Of a stretch of DNA of 45,572 nt, positions 13,579-21,681 are shown piece by piece. Numbering within the stretch: position 1 is the stretch's first letter; the number at the start of each line of letters is the position of its first letter. This stretch comes from a bacterium (GTDB lineage Bacteria; Patescibacteriota; Saccharimonadia; CAILAD01; BJGX01), in NCBI GenBank assembly GCA_023261595.1, contig JAHFOQ010000005.1, positions 1 to 45,572 of the forward strand. The letters are read 5' to 3'. The notes under the pieces were generated by a model, which saw only the letters and a list, made by a program, of their open reading frames with translations, was not told the DNA's origin and ran no database searches. A program made the position numbers and the translations under genes.

Positions 13579-16500
13579 ATAGATAATATAAGCAAAAATA
13601 ACATTCGACAGATAAAAGAACTTGAGAATGAACTTGAAGAAATAGAAGTTCAAAACTTAAAATTACAAGAAGATCTAAAAAAAGCCGAGAGAATGTTGAG
13701 CAATGTTCATGGATCAAAAGCATACGCAATTTATCACAAAGTTCAAACAGTCAGACATAAATTATCCTCTTCACCTGGTGGTTATTCAAGAAAAGTAGTT
13801 AAGAAGCTCTTAAGTGACCCTGCGTATTTATTTAGGAAGTTAAATAAAAATTCATCAAACGCTACTATTCTAATCGATCCAAAGGAACAGTATAAAGAGT
13901 GGATATTACGAAACGAGCCGCTAAAAAAAGACTTATTAGAGCAGCAAAGCTTATCAAAGGAATTTAAATACAGACCAATTATTAGCATTATTACTCCTGT
14001 CTTCAACCCTCCAAAGAAAGTATTAGTTGAACTTATTGAATCTGTTCTCAATCAATCTTATCCATTTTGGGAATTATGTCTTGGCGAATTTGGACAGAAT
14101 AAAAAAACACAAAAATTAATATTGGAATATGCAAAGAAAGATAAAAGGATAAAGTATAATTTCTTCACAGAAAACAAAGGTATTGCCGAAAACTCAAATA
14201 ATTGCCTAGAAATCGCTAATGGTGAATATATTGCTCTATTAGATCATGATGATACACTCTCCCCTGATGCTCTTTATGAAAATGCGTTGAAGCTAAATGA
14301 AAAAAAATACGATTTTATCTACTCCGATAAGGATAAAATTAATGAAGATGGAGATCGTTTTGATCCACTTTTCAAGCCCGAATGGTCACCACATTTGATG
14401 TATAGTGCAAATTACTTAACTCATCTAAATGTGATGAATAAAAAGCTCGTTGAAAAAGTTGGAAAATGGGACCCCTCTACTGACGGTGCTCAAGATTGGG
14501 ATTTATTCTTTAAAGTTACCGAGAATACTGACAAAATTGCACATATACCTAAAATACTTTATCACTGGCGTGTCTCAGATACATCAACTGCAATGTCGAT
14601 AGAAACAAAACCCTATGCTCTACAAGGGCAAATCAATTCTTTGGATTTTCATCTAAACAGAGTGGGTAAAAAAGGTTCTGCTTATCACACTAAAGACTTA
14701 ATGCTGGCTGTCAGATGGGATATTGAAAAGATAACGAAGAATCTAGTGCTTATATTAATGAATGTATCAGATAATCTTGATGATATTAAACAAAATTTGT
14801 ATTTTTTCCCAGACAGTACATCATTTAAATTCATCATTACAAATCGAGATAAATCCACCGAGACAAAAAATAAAGATGTATTTTATGTTGAAGAAAAAGA
14901 TAAGTCTAACTTGGTTAAAAAGCTAGTTCAAAAAAGTAGTGCCGAGAATTTATTTATAATTGATTCAAGTTGCGAGAAATTCTCAGTCAATATGTATGAA
15001 GAAATGATAGGCTGGGTCAATCAGCCTGAAGTAGGGTATGTCGCTCCATTAGGTTTAACATCCAGGAAAAATCTTGTTGGATCAATGTCGGTCTTCGGCT
15101 TAGGGGGAATATCTGGTAGAGTTTTTAAAGGAGCAGGTATTGAGGTAAGTGATGGAATGTTTGGTTCTCCCCACTGGTACCGTGATGTAACAATGCTAAG
15201 CCCAGATATGCTTTGTATAAAACGTTCTAGATTTTTAAAGTTTTTCATCGATACCACGAATAATCTCGATGACAATTTAAGATTATCAATGATTGAATTA
15301 TCGAAAGAAAAATATAATATTCTGGACACCCAAGCAATTGTAACTATTAATGTTCCTAAGCAAGATTTACCACCAAACAATATGCAGGTTTCAGCCTACC
15401 AAAAATATAAGAAATTGTGTAGTGAAGGTGACCCATATTACAACAAGAACTTAAGTCTAGAGTATTTATCCCCACATATGGATTTGTCAGATGGTGATGT
15501 AGGCCGCCTTCCTATAACTTCCAAAAAAATGTTAAGTAACTATTTCACTAAAGGTACACAGATAGTAGCTTCTACTGAAAAACTAAATGATATTAAATTT
15601 ATTGAAAAATATGATTATTCAGGGAAAAAAGTCATTCAACATCCCACAAAAGAAATAAAGACTGTACAATGGTTTCTCTCTGGTTTTGATGCAGTATATG
15701 CCGGTCTAAACAATATCTTCACTTTTGCTTCTCATTTAGCAGATAATAATATTGAGAATATATTCTATATAGACACACAAGGCGACGTTGAGAAAGAAAC
15801 TAAGTTAATTCAATCTTACTCTAATCTCTCTGGTGCTAAGATAGAAAAATACTATGAAGATAACAAACTTCCAGATTGTGATCTAGCAATTGCAACTCTA
15901 TGGACTACAGCATATTATGTCGCCAAGCATAGTTCAGCAAAAAAGAAAGCATATTTTATTCAAGATGATGAAACTCTGTTTTATAAACCAGGGTCAGTAA
16001 GCGCACTTGTTGAAGCTAGCTATCAATTAGGTTTAATCGGAATAGCTAACACATCCGGATTAAAAATCATGTACGAAAAAAAATATTCAGGTAATGCTCT
16101 ACTCTTAAGGTCGTCTTTAAATTTAGATAACTATACCAACACAAGACTAAATGCTTTACCTTCAATACCATACCAAGTATTTTTTTATGGTCGACCTGCT
16201 CATAATAGAAATGGCTTTGATTTAGGTGTTGCTGCTTTAAAAAAACTTAAGCAGAAGCTAGGTGAAGATGTAAATATTATAAGCGCTGGAGCAGATTGGG
16301 AACCATCAGAGTATGGTTTAAGTGGAGTTATTACGAACCTTGGTAAGATACCTATGAACAAACTACCGGATTTCTATAGTAGTCTAGACGCTGCACTATT
16401 TTTAATGTTTTCAAAACACCCTGGAGTTGTACCTTCTGAGTTGATGGTTTCTGGGTGTCCAGTAGTTGTTAATAAGAGTTCGGACGAAACATGGAAAGAG

Positions 16501-16695
16501 TTATATAAAAATGGTCTTACTGCTGTTGTTTGTTTACCAACTGTGACGAGTTTGTGTGAGGGTTTGCTCCAAGTATTAACTACTCAGAAATTACGAAACA
16601 AAATAATACCTGCTGCTAGAGAAGAGGCAGTAAACTATTACAGTTTATACGCAGAAGAGTGTCAGCAAGCAATTAAGAGTATTAATAAGCTATGA
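13579..16695 (+). CDS. Multi-domain glycosyltransferase: coiled coil, GT2, degenerate GT2, WsaF-like GT4; possible ATA start
   Basis: If translation starts at the ATA, the protein has 1038 residues; from the first ATG (13693) it has 1000. The extra 38 residues are a Glu/Lys/Leu-rich heptad coiled coil that runs smoothly into the rest. Next is a GT2 domain with PIISIITPVFNPP, LLDHDDTLSPDAL (DxD-type) and AQDWDLFFKV. A second GT2-like segment follows (VGYVAPLG, HWYRDVTMLSPDML, DPYYNKNLSLEYLSP) but lacks the usual acidic catalytic stretch, so it looks degenerate. The last about 350 residues, from VQWFLSGFDAVYAGL to FFYGRPAHNRNGFDLG and HPGVVPSELMVSGCPVVVN, resemble WsaF, a rhamnosyltransferase of S-layer glycan synthesis. 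The enzyme probably adds at least two sugars to a growing chain in the cytoplasm. It overlaps the next gene by four bases. Confidence 0.82.
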   Translation: MDNISKNNIRQIKELENELEEIEVQNLKLQEDLKKAERMLSNVHGSKAYAIYHKVQTVRHKLSSSPGGYSRKVVKKLLSDPAYLFRKLNKNSSNATILIDPKEQYKEWILRNEPLKKDLLEQQSLSKEFKYRPIISIITPVFNPPKKVLVELIESVLNQSYPFWELCLGEFGQNKKTQKLILEYAKKDKRIKYNFFTENKGIAENSNNCLEIANGEYIALLDHDDTLSPDALYENALKLNEKKYDFIYSDKDKINEDGDRFDPLFKPEWSPHLMYSANYLTHLNVMNKKLVEKVGKWDPSTDGAQDWDLFFKVTENTDKIAHIPKILYHWRVSDTSTAMSIETKPYALQGQINSLDFHLNRVGKKGSAYHTKDLMLAVRWDIEKITKNLVLILMNVSDNLDDIKQNLYFFPDSTSFKFIITNRDKSTETKNKDVFYVEEKDKSNLVKKLVQKSSAENLFIIDSSCEKFSVNMYEEMIGWVNQPEVGYVAPLGLTSRKNLVGSMSVFGLGGISGRVFKGAGIEVSDGMFGSPHWYRDVTMLSPDMLCIKRSRFLKFFIDTTNNLDDNLRLSMIELSKEKYNILDTQAIVTINVPKQDLPPNNMQVSAYQKYKKLCSEGDPYYNKNLSLEYLSPHMDLSDGDVGRLPITSKKMLSNYFTKGTQIVASTEKLNDIKFIEKYDYSGKKVIQHPTKEIKTVQWFLSGFDAVYAGLNNIFTFASHLADNNIENIFYIDTQGDVEKETKLIQSYSNLSGAKIEKYYEDNKLPDCDLAIATLWTTAYYVAKHSSAKKKAYFIQDDETLFYKPGSVSALVEASYQLGLIGIANTSGLKIMYEKKYSGNALLLRSSLNLDNYTNTRLNALPSIPYQVFFYGRPAHNRNGFDLGVAALKKLKQKLGEDVNIISAGADWEPSEYGLSGVITNLGKIPMNKLPDFYSSLDAALFLMFSKHPGVVPSELMVSGCPVVVNKSSDETWKELYKNGLTAVVCLPTVTSLCEGLLQVLTTQKLRNKIIPAAREEAVNYYSLYAEECQQAIKSINKL

Positions 16696-17417
16696 ACACT
16701 TGCCCTCTTTGTACTAGTTCAAATAATTCAGTATTTTTAGATGTAAATAAATATTATTTATATCTAAGATGTAAAAAATGCTCAGGGATATTCAGCGTAA
16801 AGAAGGACAATGTAAATCCTAGGAAGAATAAGACATATCTAGATAACCCTGAGAAATACTTAAAAATCATAGACAGATACGGTCAAAGATGGCTTCTAGA
16901 AGAATTTGAGAAGATGTATTTTGGTATTTCAAATCAAGAAAGAGGCACTTTACTTGAGATCGGTGCTGGTGTGGGATATTTTACACTCTTAGCATTTGGG
17001 CGTGGATGGGATTCATATGGTATAGAAACAAGCGAGAAAGCCGCACAAATGGCAAAGGATATATTTAGAATGGACATAGAATATTCATACCTGGAAAACT
17101 ACAAAACTGATAAGAAATATAACAGTGTAGTTATGATCGAAGTATTAGAGCATCTAGCAGATCCGATTAGCTCTATAGATAAAATTAAAATGTTATGTCC
17201 AAACGGGGTATTATTTGCAACCACACCAAACACCGAGAGCAAGCATTGGAAAACTTCTAAACAAAATATCTATGTTCCAGACGACCATGTCTTTTTATAT
17301 AATAAAAAGACAATTAAGATGCTGGCAAAAATATGTAACTTGAAGGATATTCAAATTGAGAAATTTGGTGTGGGCAAAAAGAATGATTCAAATTTAATGT
17401 TTGCTGCCAGGTTTTAG
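16692..17417 (+). CDS. SAM-dependent methyltransferase with N-terminal zinc ribbon
   Basis: This 241-residue class I methyltransferase begins with a Cys-x2-Cys ... Cys-x2-Cys knuckle (CPLC at 4-7, CKKC at 27-30) of the type found in sugar and O-antigen methyltransferases. The SAM-binding loop LLEIGAGVGYFTLLA lies at about 88-102 and the acidic EVLEHLADP motif near 150. The overlap of four bases with the giant glycosyltransferase gene indicates translational coupling and a role in the same glycan. It may add a terminal or internal methyl group to the polysaccharide. Its 3' end overlaps the convergent methyltransferase gene by 24 bp. Confidence 0.85.
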   Translation: MNTCPLCTSSNNSVFLDVNKYYLYLRCKKCSGIFSVKKDNVNPRKNKTYLDNPEKYLKIIDRYGQRWLLEEFEKMYFGISNQERGTLLEIGAGVGYFTLLAFGRGWDSYGIETSEKAAQMAKDIFRMDIEYSYLENYKTDKKYNSVVMIEVLEHLADPISSIDKIKMLCPNGVLFATTPNTESKHWKTSKQNIYVPDDHVFLYNKKTIKMLAKICNLKDIQIEKFGVGKKNDSNLMFAARF

Positions 17418-18377
17418 TTTAGTATAAGTCTTTGAGATTTTTCTAATTGGTTTTGTAACTTTCCATGATCTTGATTGTTCATAGCCATGTATTTTATTCT
17501 CGAGACTATTGTTATTATTTTTTAGCTGTTCTATTTGTTTTTCCAACTCTCTCTTACTTAATTCTCGCGGTAATTTAGGAATGGAATCAAGAATTTTCTC
17601 TTTATTTGGATCAATCTTTTGAAGCTGAACGAAAAATTCGTATTCTGCATATCTGGTAGGTACATAATTAATTATTTTAAAAGGCATTAGATCAAAAATA
17701 ACTAACTGTTTAAAGATTTCAAGAAAAGAATGTGGAGTAAATACAAAGCAATGACAATCTTGATAAATATTCTGGTCAATACTCTTTTTTGACATTTTAA
17801 TCACTTCTTCTTGGGTGAATTTTTTTGGTGCATTTAGGAATAATTGACCGTCCCATATTTTCCTTGCATCAACCTCTACTGTGCTTAGACCATAATCAAT
17901 TACCTGTTCAGCTGAGGGTATTTTTCTTTTTTCAAGATAACTACCTATAATCTGACCTGCAGTACTAACTGGCCTATTAATATCAAAAGTATATCTCTTG
18001 TCTGGTATAGCTAAACTTAGAATTCCATCTTTATCTAAGACGTTAGATATCTCATCTAGCCAGGAGATGATATCTGGCACGTGTTCAATAATATGTGAAG
18101 CGATAACGTAATTAAATTTCTTATTAAGGGTGGCTTTCTTAAGCGTATCAGATTTTTTTAAACTATAGTCCACATCAACAATCATTGATATAGGAAACTT
18201 CTTGTCATCCTTATATTTCTGCTTTAGCTCTAAAGTTGGCAGATGGTCAAGATAGTAAATGTCTGCTTCATCTTTTGTTAAAACAGGCCATGCTAATGGA
18301 CCTAATTCCAGACCAGTAGCTTTGTTGTATTTTATTCCTTTTAAGAGGATTTCTTTCCTTGTTATATATCTCATCAA
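17394..18377 (-). CDS. SAM-dependent methyltransferase with coiled coil and SWK-TKP tail
   Basis: This 327-residue protein starts with a segment around GLELGPLAWPV (the SAM-binding loop in this subfamily) and contains YVIASHIIEHVPD near residue 88, the post-II acidic region of class I methyltransferases. The last 55 residues form a coiled coil (ELEKQIEQLKNNNNSLENKI) followed by SRSWKVTKPIRKISK. That tail recurs in the GT at 10249-11463 and may dock biosynthetic enzymes together or onto the membrane. Its start overlaps the stop of the upstream lysozyme-like gene by four bases. The adjacent second Met is an alternative start. The substrate is probably a sugar of the surface glycan, by context only. 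Confidence 0.8.
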   Translation of the reverse strand: MMRYITRKEILLKGIKYNKATGLELGPLAWPVLTKDEADIYYLDHLPTLELKQKYKDDKKFPISMIVDVDYSLKKSDTLKKATLNKKFNYVIASHIIEHVPDIISWLDEISNVLDKDGILSLAIPDKRYTFDINRPVSTAGQIIGSYLEKRKIPSAEQVIDYGLSTVEVDARKIWDGQLFLNAPKKFTQEEVIKMSKKSIDQNIYQDCHCFVFTPHSFLEIFKQLVIFDLMPFKIINYVPTRYAEYEFFVQLQKIDPNKEKILDSIPKLPRELSKRELEKQIEQLKNNNNSLENKIHGYEQSRSWKVTKPIRKISKTYTKLKPGSKH

Positions 18378-21130
18378 TTAATACTAGCACCGTTTGGTAT
18401 CATTTCAAGTGTAGTTCCGTACAGCTGAACTTTTGGTAAACTTGCATATTGAGACAGATACAACTGAGAGTTAAGAATCCATCGCTTAGTGCCATTCTCA
18501 ATCAAGTAGATTTTACCGTCATATCCTTGGGCAATTGTCTGTAAATAAATAGTTAACGGGAATGAATCGAATACTGAGGCAGAAATAATCTCGTCTGTAC
18601 TAGCATTAGAGCCATACGCTGTTTTTGTATTAGAATCTGGAAAACCAGCAGATGAGCCAAAATTAATCATTTTAGTACCACTCCCCGTTTTTTTAAAGAA
18701 AGTTGGTGCTAATTTTCCAGAGTCAGTAAAGCTATCGACAGTTGATTGTGCTAGTAGTGTGATAGGTATTTGTCGGCTAATAAAGCCGTAGTTTACTAAC
18801 CGGGCAAAGCTATCAATATAGTATTTATTACCCTGGCTAAGTAGCCAAACTCTTGAATCCGCCTGATTACTTGATTGAACAAGGTATGAAGCTCGATTAC
18901 TAGATAAAGGGAAATAGTTTACAGATAATGATGTTGTATTTCCAGAGTTAACTCCATATGCATCATCAAAACCACTTAAAGCGATGCGCTGCCCATTCTC
19001 CATGACGTAATTTATTCCACTGCTCTTCATAAATATCTTAACGCTGCCTTGTGTAGTAAAGCGATTAAGTGTAGCTGGCGCGATACTCACTGGATTACTA
19101 AAACCCCATTGGCTCAATAGATTATCTGGTACAGAGTAGTAATTACCATCATTTAATAAATATCTACCTAATCCAGTATCTACTTTAAAAGATACAGGAG
19201 CAGTTTGTGGATACTGATAAATTAAGGATTGTGAAAGTGATATCACTGATGCAGTTCTTGGATAACCCCAAGCATTGAGCGTATTTCCATCCGGAATATA
19301 ACGAACATTCTCATTTTCATTAGTGTAAATATTAGAGGTGCCTTTTATTTGATAAAGTGTTGATGCATTTTGTCCATCTTGTAGCTGAGCAATACTTGCT
19401 TGGTCGTAAATATCAATTGTATTTGGGTCTGCCTTCCATGCGGATAAGGTTGAGCCGTCTGGAACCCAGTGTTTTTGCCCATCTAATATATAGGTTTTAT
19501 CTGTAGGAGAAACAACTCTTACAACACTTGATGCATTCGAAGCGGGTACTAGTAAGTTTGCAAGGTTCGGACTAATGGTTAATAAGTTATTAGTGTAGCC
19601 CCATGTGTTTAAGATATTATTGTTAGGTATATATCTTTTCTTTCCACCATCTAATAAATACCACTTATTATCATCTGATGGCTTTAGGAAGTTTGAATAA
19701 TTTATACTCGGTAAAAATCCAAGTGCAAGATTATTGATTTCGACGTAAGCAGGGTTTCCCCAGTTCGATGATTGTATAGTTGATAATGAGCCGATTTTAC
19801 GATTTGTGTCTATAACATATTTTGATCCAGATGAGCTAATATATCTGGATAGATCGGTTCCAGTAGTTTTCGTGGCCAAATATTCTGGTGTTACTGTCGT
19901 CTCTTGTGATGGGATAAATCCCCACTGATATAATAGATCATCATTTGGAATCTTATTAACCTGGTTTCCATTCATAACATAATGAGACATATCATTTGTA
20001 CTCTTCACAAATCTCCCTAGATAATTTTTTTCGGGTAAATTATTCAACACAACAGTTGCTGGTACCGCATCTACATCTTGCTGAGTGAAGCCCCAAAGCT
20101 GCAGGTGTTGCATTGTTGGGATATAATGCTTTTCACCATTTGAAACAAAGTAATAATACGGGCCAGATCTACCTACTTGTTTTAAATTTGGCAATGTTGC
20201 TAGAGAATCAAAATATGATTGAGGGACTTGAAGAACCGGATAACTATCTAATTTCCAGCTATAATAAGTTTCCGAAGTAGGAATCCACATTTTTGTTCCA
20301 CCAATTTGTAAGAAATACCGAGAATCATTTGGCGCTTGTATTACTTGAGTAATATATTCAGATGAATAAGTAGAGCCAAACCAGTCAGTATAGTCTCTCC
20401 AAAAGTTTCTATTGCCGTATGCGCTGCATGAATCACCACTACCATATAGATTATTTAGGGCAGCTTGGTTTGGTTGGTATGGAGTGTAAGAATACAATGC
20501 AGCCGTACCCCTTGTTTGAATATAGACACTACTAGATCCACATGCTGAATTAGGGCTCCATTGTATATTTGCTTGGCCTGTTCGATATGGTACAAACCAG
20601 TTTGGATTATCATCAAAATAATTTCTAAAATGTCTCGCCCCTTGTCCAACTTGATTTGTAAATCCATAAAATGCTGGGTCACAACTACCACTGTCTGGGC
20701 AAGCAAAGCCCATAGCAGTTCGGTATTGCCACGCTTCTGGCCAAGTATCAGTAATTAATCCATTTTCTTTTTGCAATGTCACAATAATAACTTGTGGATT
20801 GATGTTATAATTTTGCGATTGTTCCCAAATTATCTGCGCTGAGCTCTTGCCATTTTCTACATAATCCTTTAAACACGTATAGCCAGCTCGGCAACTTGGT
20901 ACCTTTGAATTTAAGAATAATTGTATGTCGGTAATCGACATACTATTCTTATTAGTGAAAACACCGTCATCAATGATTCTGCCAGCATTAAAAGATGATC
21001 CGTTTGCAGCACTTGCAGAGTTGGTTAATAAAAAAACAGAAAGGAGCGCAATCAAAACACCCATTACAAAAAATAATGTTTTTCTCCTACTCAACTGTAA
21101 TAGTCTGATTAACATTTCCCTCTTTTCCAT
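18374..21130 (-). CDS. Secreted lysozyme-like wall hydrolase with about twelve surface repeats
   Basis: This 918-residue secreted protein has a signal peptide ending near residue 41 (Asn-Ser-Ala-Ser-Ala). Residues about 45-250 form a lysozyme-like domain. IQLFLNSKVPSC and YTCLKDY come first, then VTLQKENGLI with Glu122 as the likely catalytic acid, then GFACPDSGSCDPAFYGF, and a closing NFWRDYTDWFGS. The same domain order is familiar from secreted actinobacterial wall proteins. The rest is about twelve repeats of some 53 residues with the pattern Y-x-[IVL]-x-x-G-x-[KR]-x-x-[IV]-P-[ND]-x-x-x-L-x-x-W-G-[FYW], several of them degenerate. These probably bind wall glycan. Targets could be its own wall or a host cell. 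The ATG at 21115 is an alternative start. The upstream gene overlaps it by 44 bp. Confidence 0.78.
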   Translation of the reverse strand: MEKREMLIRLLQLSRRKTLFFVMGVLIALLSVFLLTNSASAANGSSFNAGRIIDDGVFTNKNSMSITDIQLFLNSKVPSCRAGYTCLKDYVENGKSSAQIIWEQSQNYNINPQVIIVTLQKENGLITDTWPEAWQYRTAMGFACPDSGSCDPAFYGFTNQVGQGARHFRNYFDDNPNWFVPYRTGQANIQWSPNSACGSSSVYIQTRGTAALYSYTPYQPNQAALNNLYGSGDSCSAYGNRNFWRDYTDWFGSTYSSEYITQVIQAPNDSRYFLQIGGTKMWIPTSETYYSWKLDSYPVLQVPQSYFDSLATLPNLKQVGRSGPYYYFVSNGEKHYIPTMQHLQLWGFTQQDVDAVPATVVLNNLPEKNYLGRFVKSTNDMSHYVMNGNQVNKIPNDDLLYQWGFIPSQETTVTPEYLATKTTGTDLSRYISSSGSKYVIDTNRKIGSLSTIQSSNWGNPAYVEINNLALGFLPSINYSNFLKPSDDNKWYLLDGGKKRYIPNNNILNTWGYTNNLLTISPNLANLLVPASNASSVVRVVSPTDKTYILDGQKHWVPDGSTLSAWKADPNTIDIYDQASIAQLQDGQNASTLYQIKGTSNIYTNENENVRYIPDGNTLNAWGYPRTASVISLSQSLIYQYPQTAPVSFKVDTGLGRYLLNDGNYYSVPDNLLSQWGFSNPVSIAPATLNRFTTQGSVKIFMKSSGINYVMENGQRIALSGFDDAYGVNSGNTTSLSVNYFPLSSNRASYLVQSSNQADSRVWLLSQGNKYYIDSFARLVNYGFISRQIPITLLAQSTVDSFTDSGKLAPTFFKKTGSGTKMINFGSSAGFPDSNTKTAYGSNASTDEIISASVFDSFPLTIYLQTIAQGYDGKIYLIENGTKRWILNSQLYLSQYASLPKVQLYGTTLEMIPNGASIN

Positions 21131-21587
21131 TACTTTCTGCTTTTATATTCATCTGCCATTGGCCTTTTTTTAATTCAGTTTTAGCGATAGAGAAACCATT
21201 GCAATAATAATAACTTGGTCCTTGCGCAATTGTGCCAGTTTTTGTCACAGTAATTGAGTCTTTTGTTAAAGTTAGAACACATTTCCCATTAGAAGCCCCA
21301 TTTACTAAAGCTCTGATATTAAGCAAGGTGTCAGTTTGCGAAACTTGAGTTATCGATAATGAAATACTGCTACTTTGACTTGGCTGAGCAGGTGATGCTG
21401 AACTATTGTTGCTAGAACTCTTGTTTTGAATTGATGTACCATCGGGTAATTGTTTCTGATCGGTATTAGATGTAGTGTTTTTCTGACTGTATTTTTTTAC
21501 TACCAAAAAAGTAGCTACAGACAAGATAATAAGTATGACTACAAGAGTCATGATAGTTATAGTTTTTTTTTGTGTTTTTTTATTCAT
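21087..21587 (-). CDS. Membrane-anchored extracellular protein, unknown
   Basis: This 166-residue protein has a Lys-rich start, one membrane segment at about residues 10-32, a Ser/Asn/Gln-rich flexible linker, and a C-terminal domain of about 95 residues predicted to be beta-rich. The domain has two Cys (in GKCVLTL and YYYCNGF) that could form a disulfide, which suggests an Ig-like fold outside the cell. No family was recognised. The start is the ATG at 21587, preceded by AGGGG at seven bases; a GTG 18 bases upstream is less likely. Its 44-bp overlap with the lysozyme-like gene suggests a joint surface role. Confidence 0.65.
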   Translation of the reverse strand: MNKKTQKKTITIMTLVVILIILSVATFLVVKKYSQKNTTSNTDQKQLPDGTSIQNKSSSNNSSASPAQPSQSSSISLSITQVSQTDTLLNIRALVNGASNGKCVLTLTKDSITVTKTGTIAQGPSYYYCNGFSIAKTELKKGQWQMNIKAESNGKEGNVNQTITVE

Positions 21588-21610
21588 ATTTGTGCCCCTA
21601 TTCACTAATT

Positions 21611-21616
21611 ATTATA
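21611..21616 (-). promoter_or_regulatory. -10 box (TATAAT) of the 21587-18374-17394 unit
   Basis: A perfect TATAAT on the minus strand lies 23 bases before the ATG at 21587, giving a short leader that contains AGGGG. It faces away from the divergent DUF2142 promoter 54 bp to the right. Confidence 0.55.
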
Positions 21617-21669
21617 CAACTTTCAGAATAAAAATTAAAGGGCCCAATTCTAGTATTTTGGGTATAGTG

Positions 21670-21675
21670 TATAAT
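21670..21675 (+). promoter_or_regulatory. Leaderless-type -10 box (TATAAT) for the DUF2142 gene
   Basis: TATAAT is followed after six bases by a GTG in frame with the DUF2142 protein. This spacing sets the start at 21682 and removes 49 unlikely upstream codons that would overlap the divergent gene. Confidence 0.6.
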
Positions 21676-21681
21676 CTTGAT

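Noticed and set aside
21535-21681. 49-codon N-terminal extension of the DUF2142 protein
   Set aside because: It overlaps the divergent gene's start and both -10 boxes; the GTG six bases after TATAAT is the more likely start.
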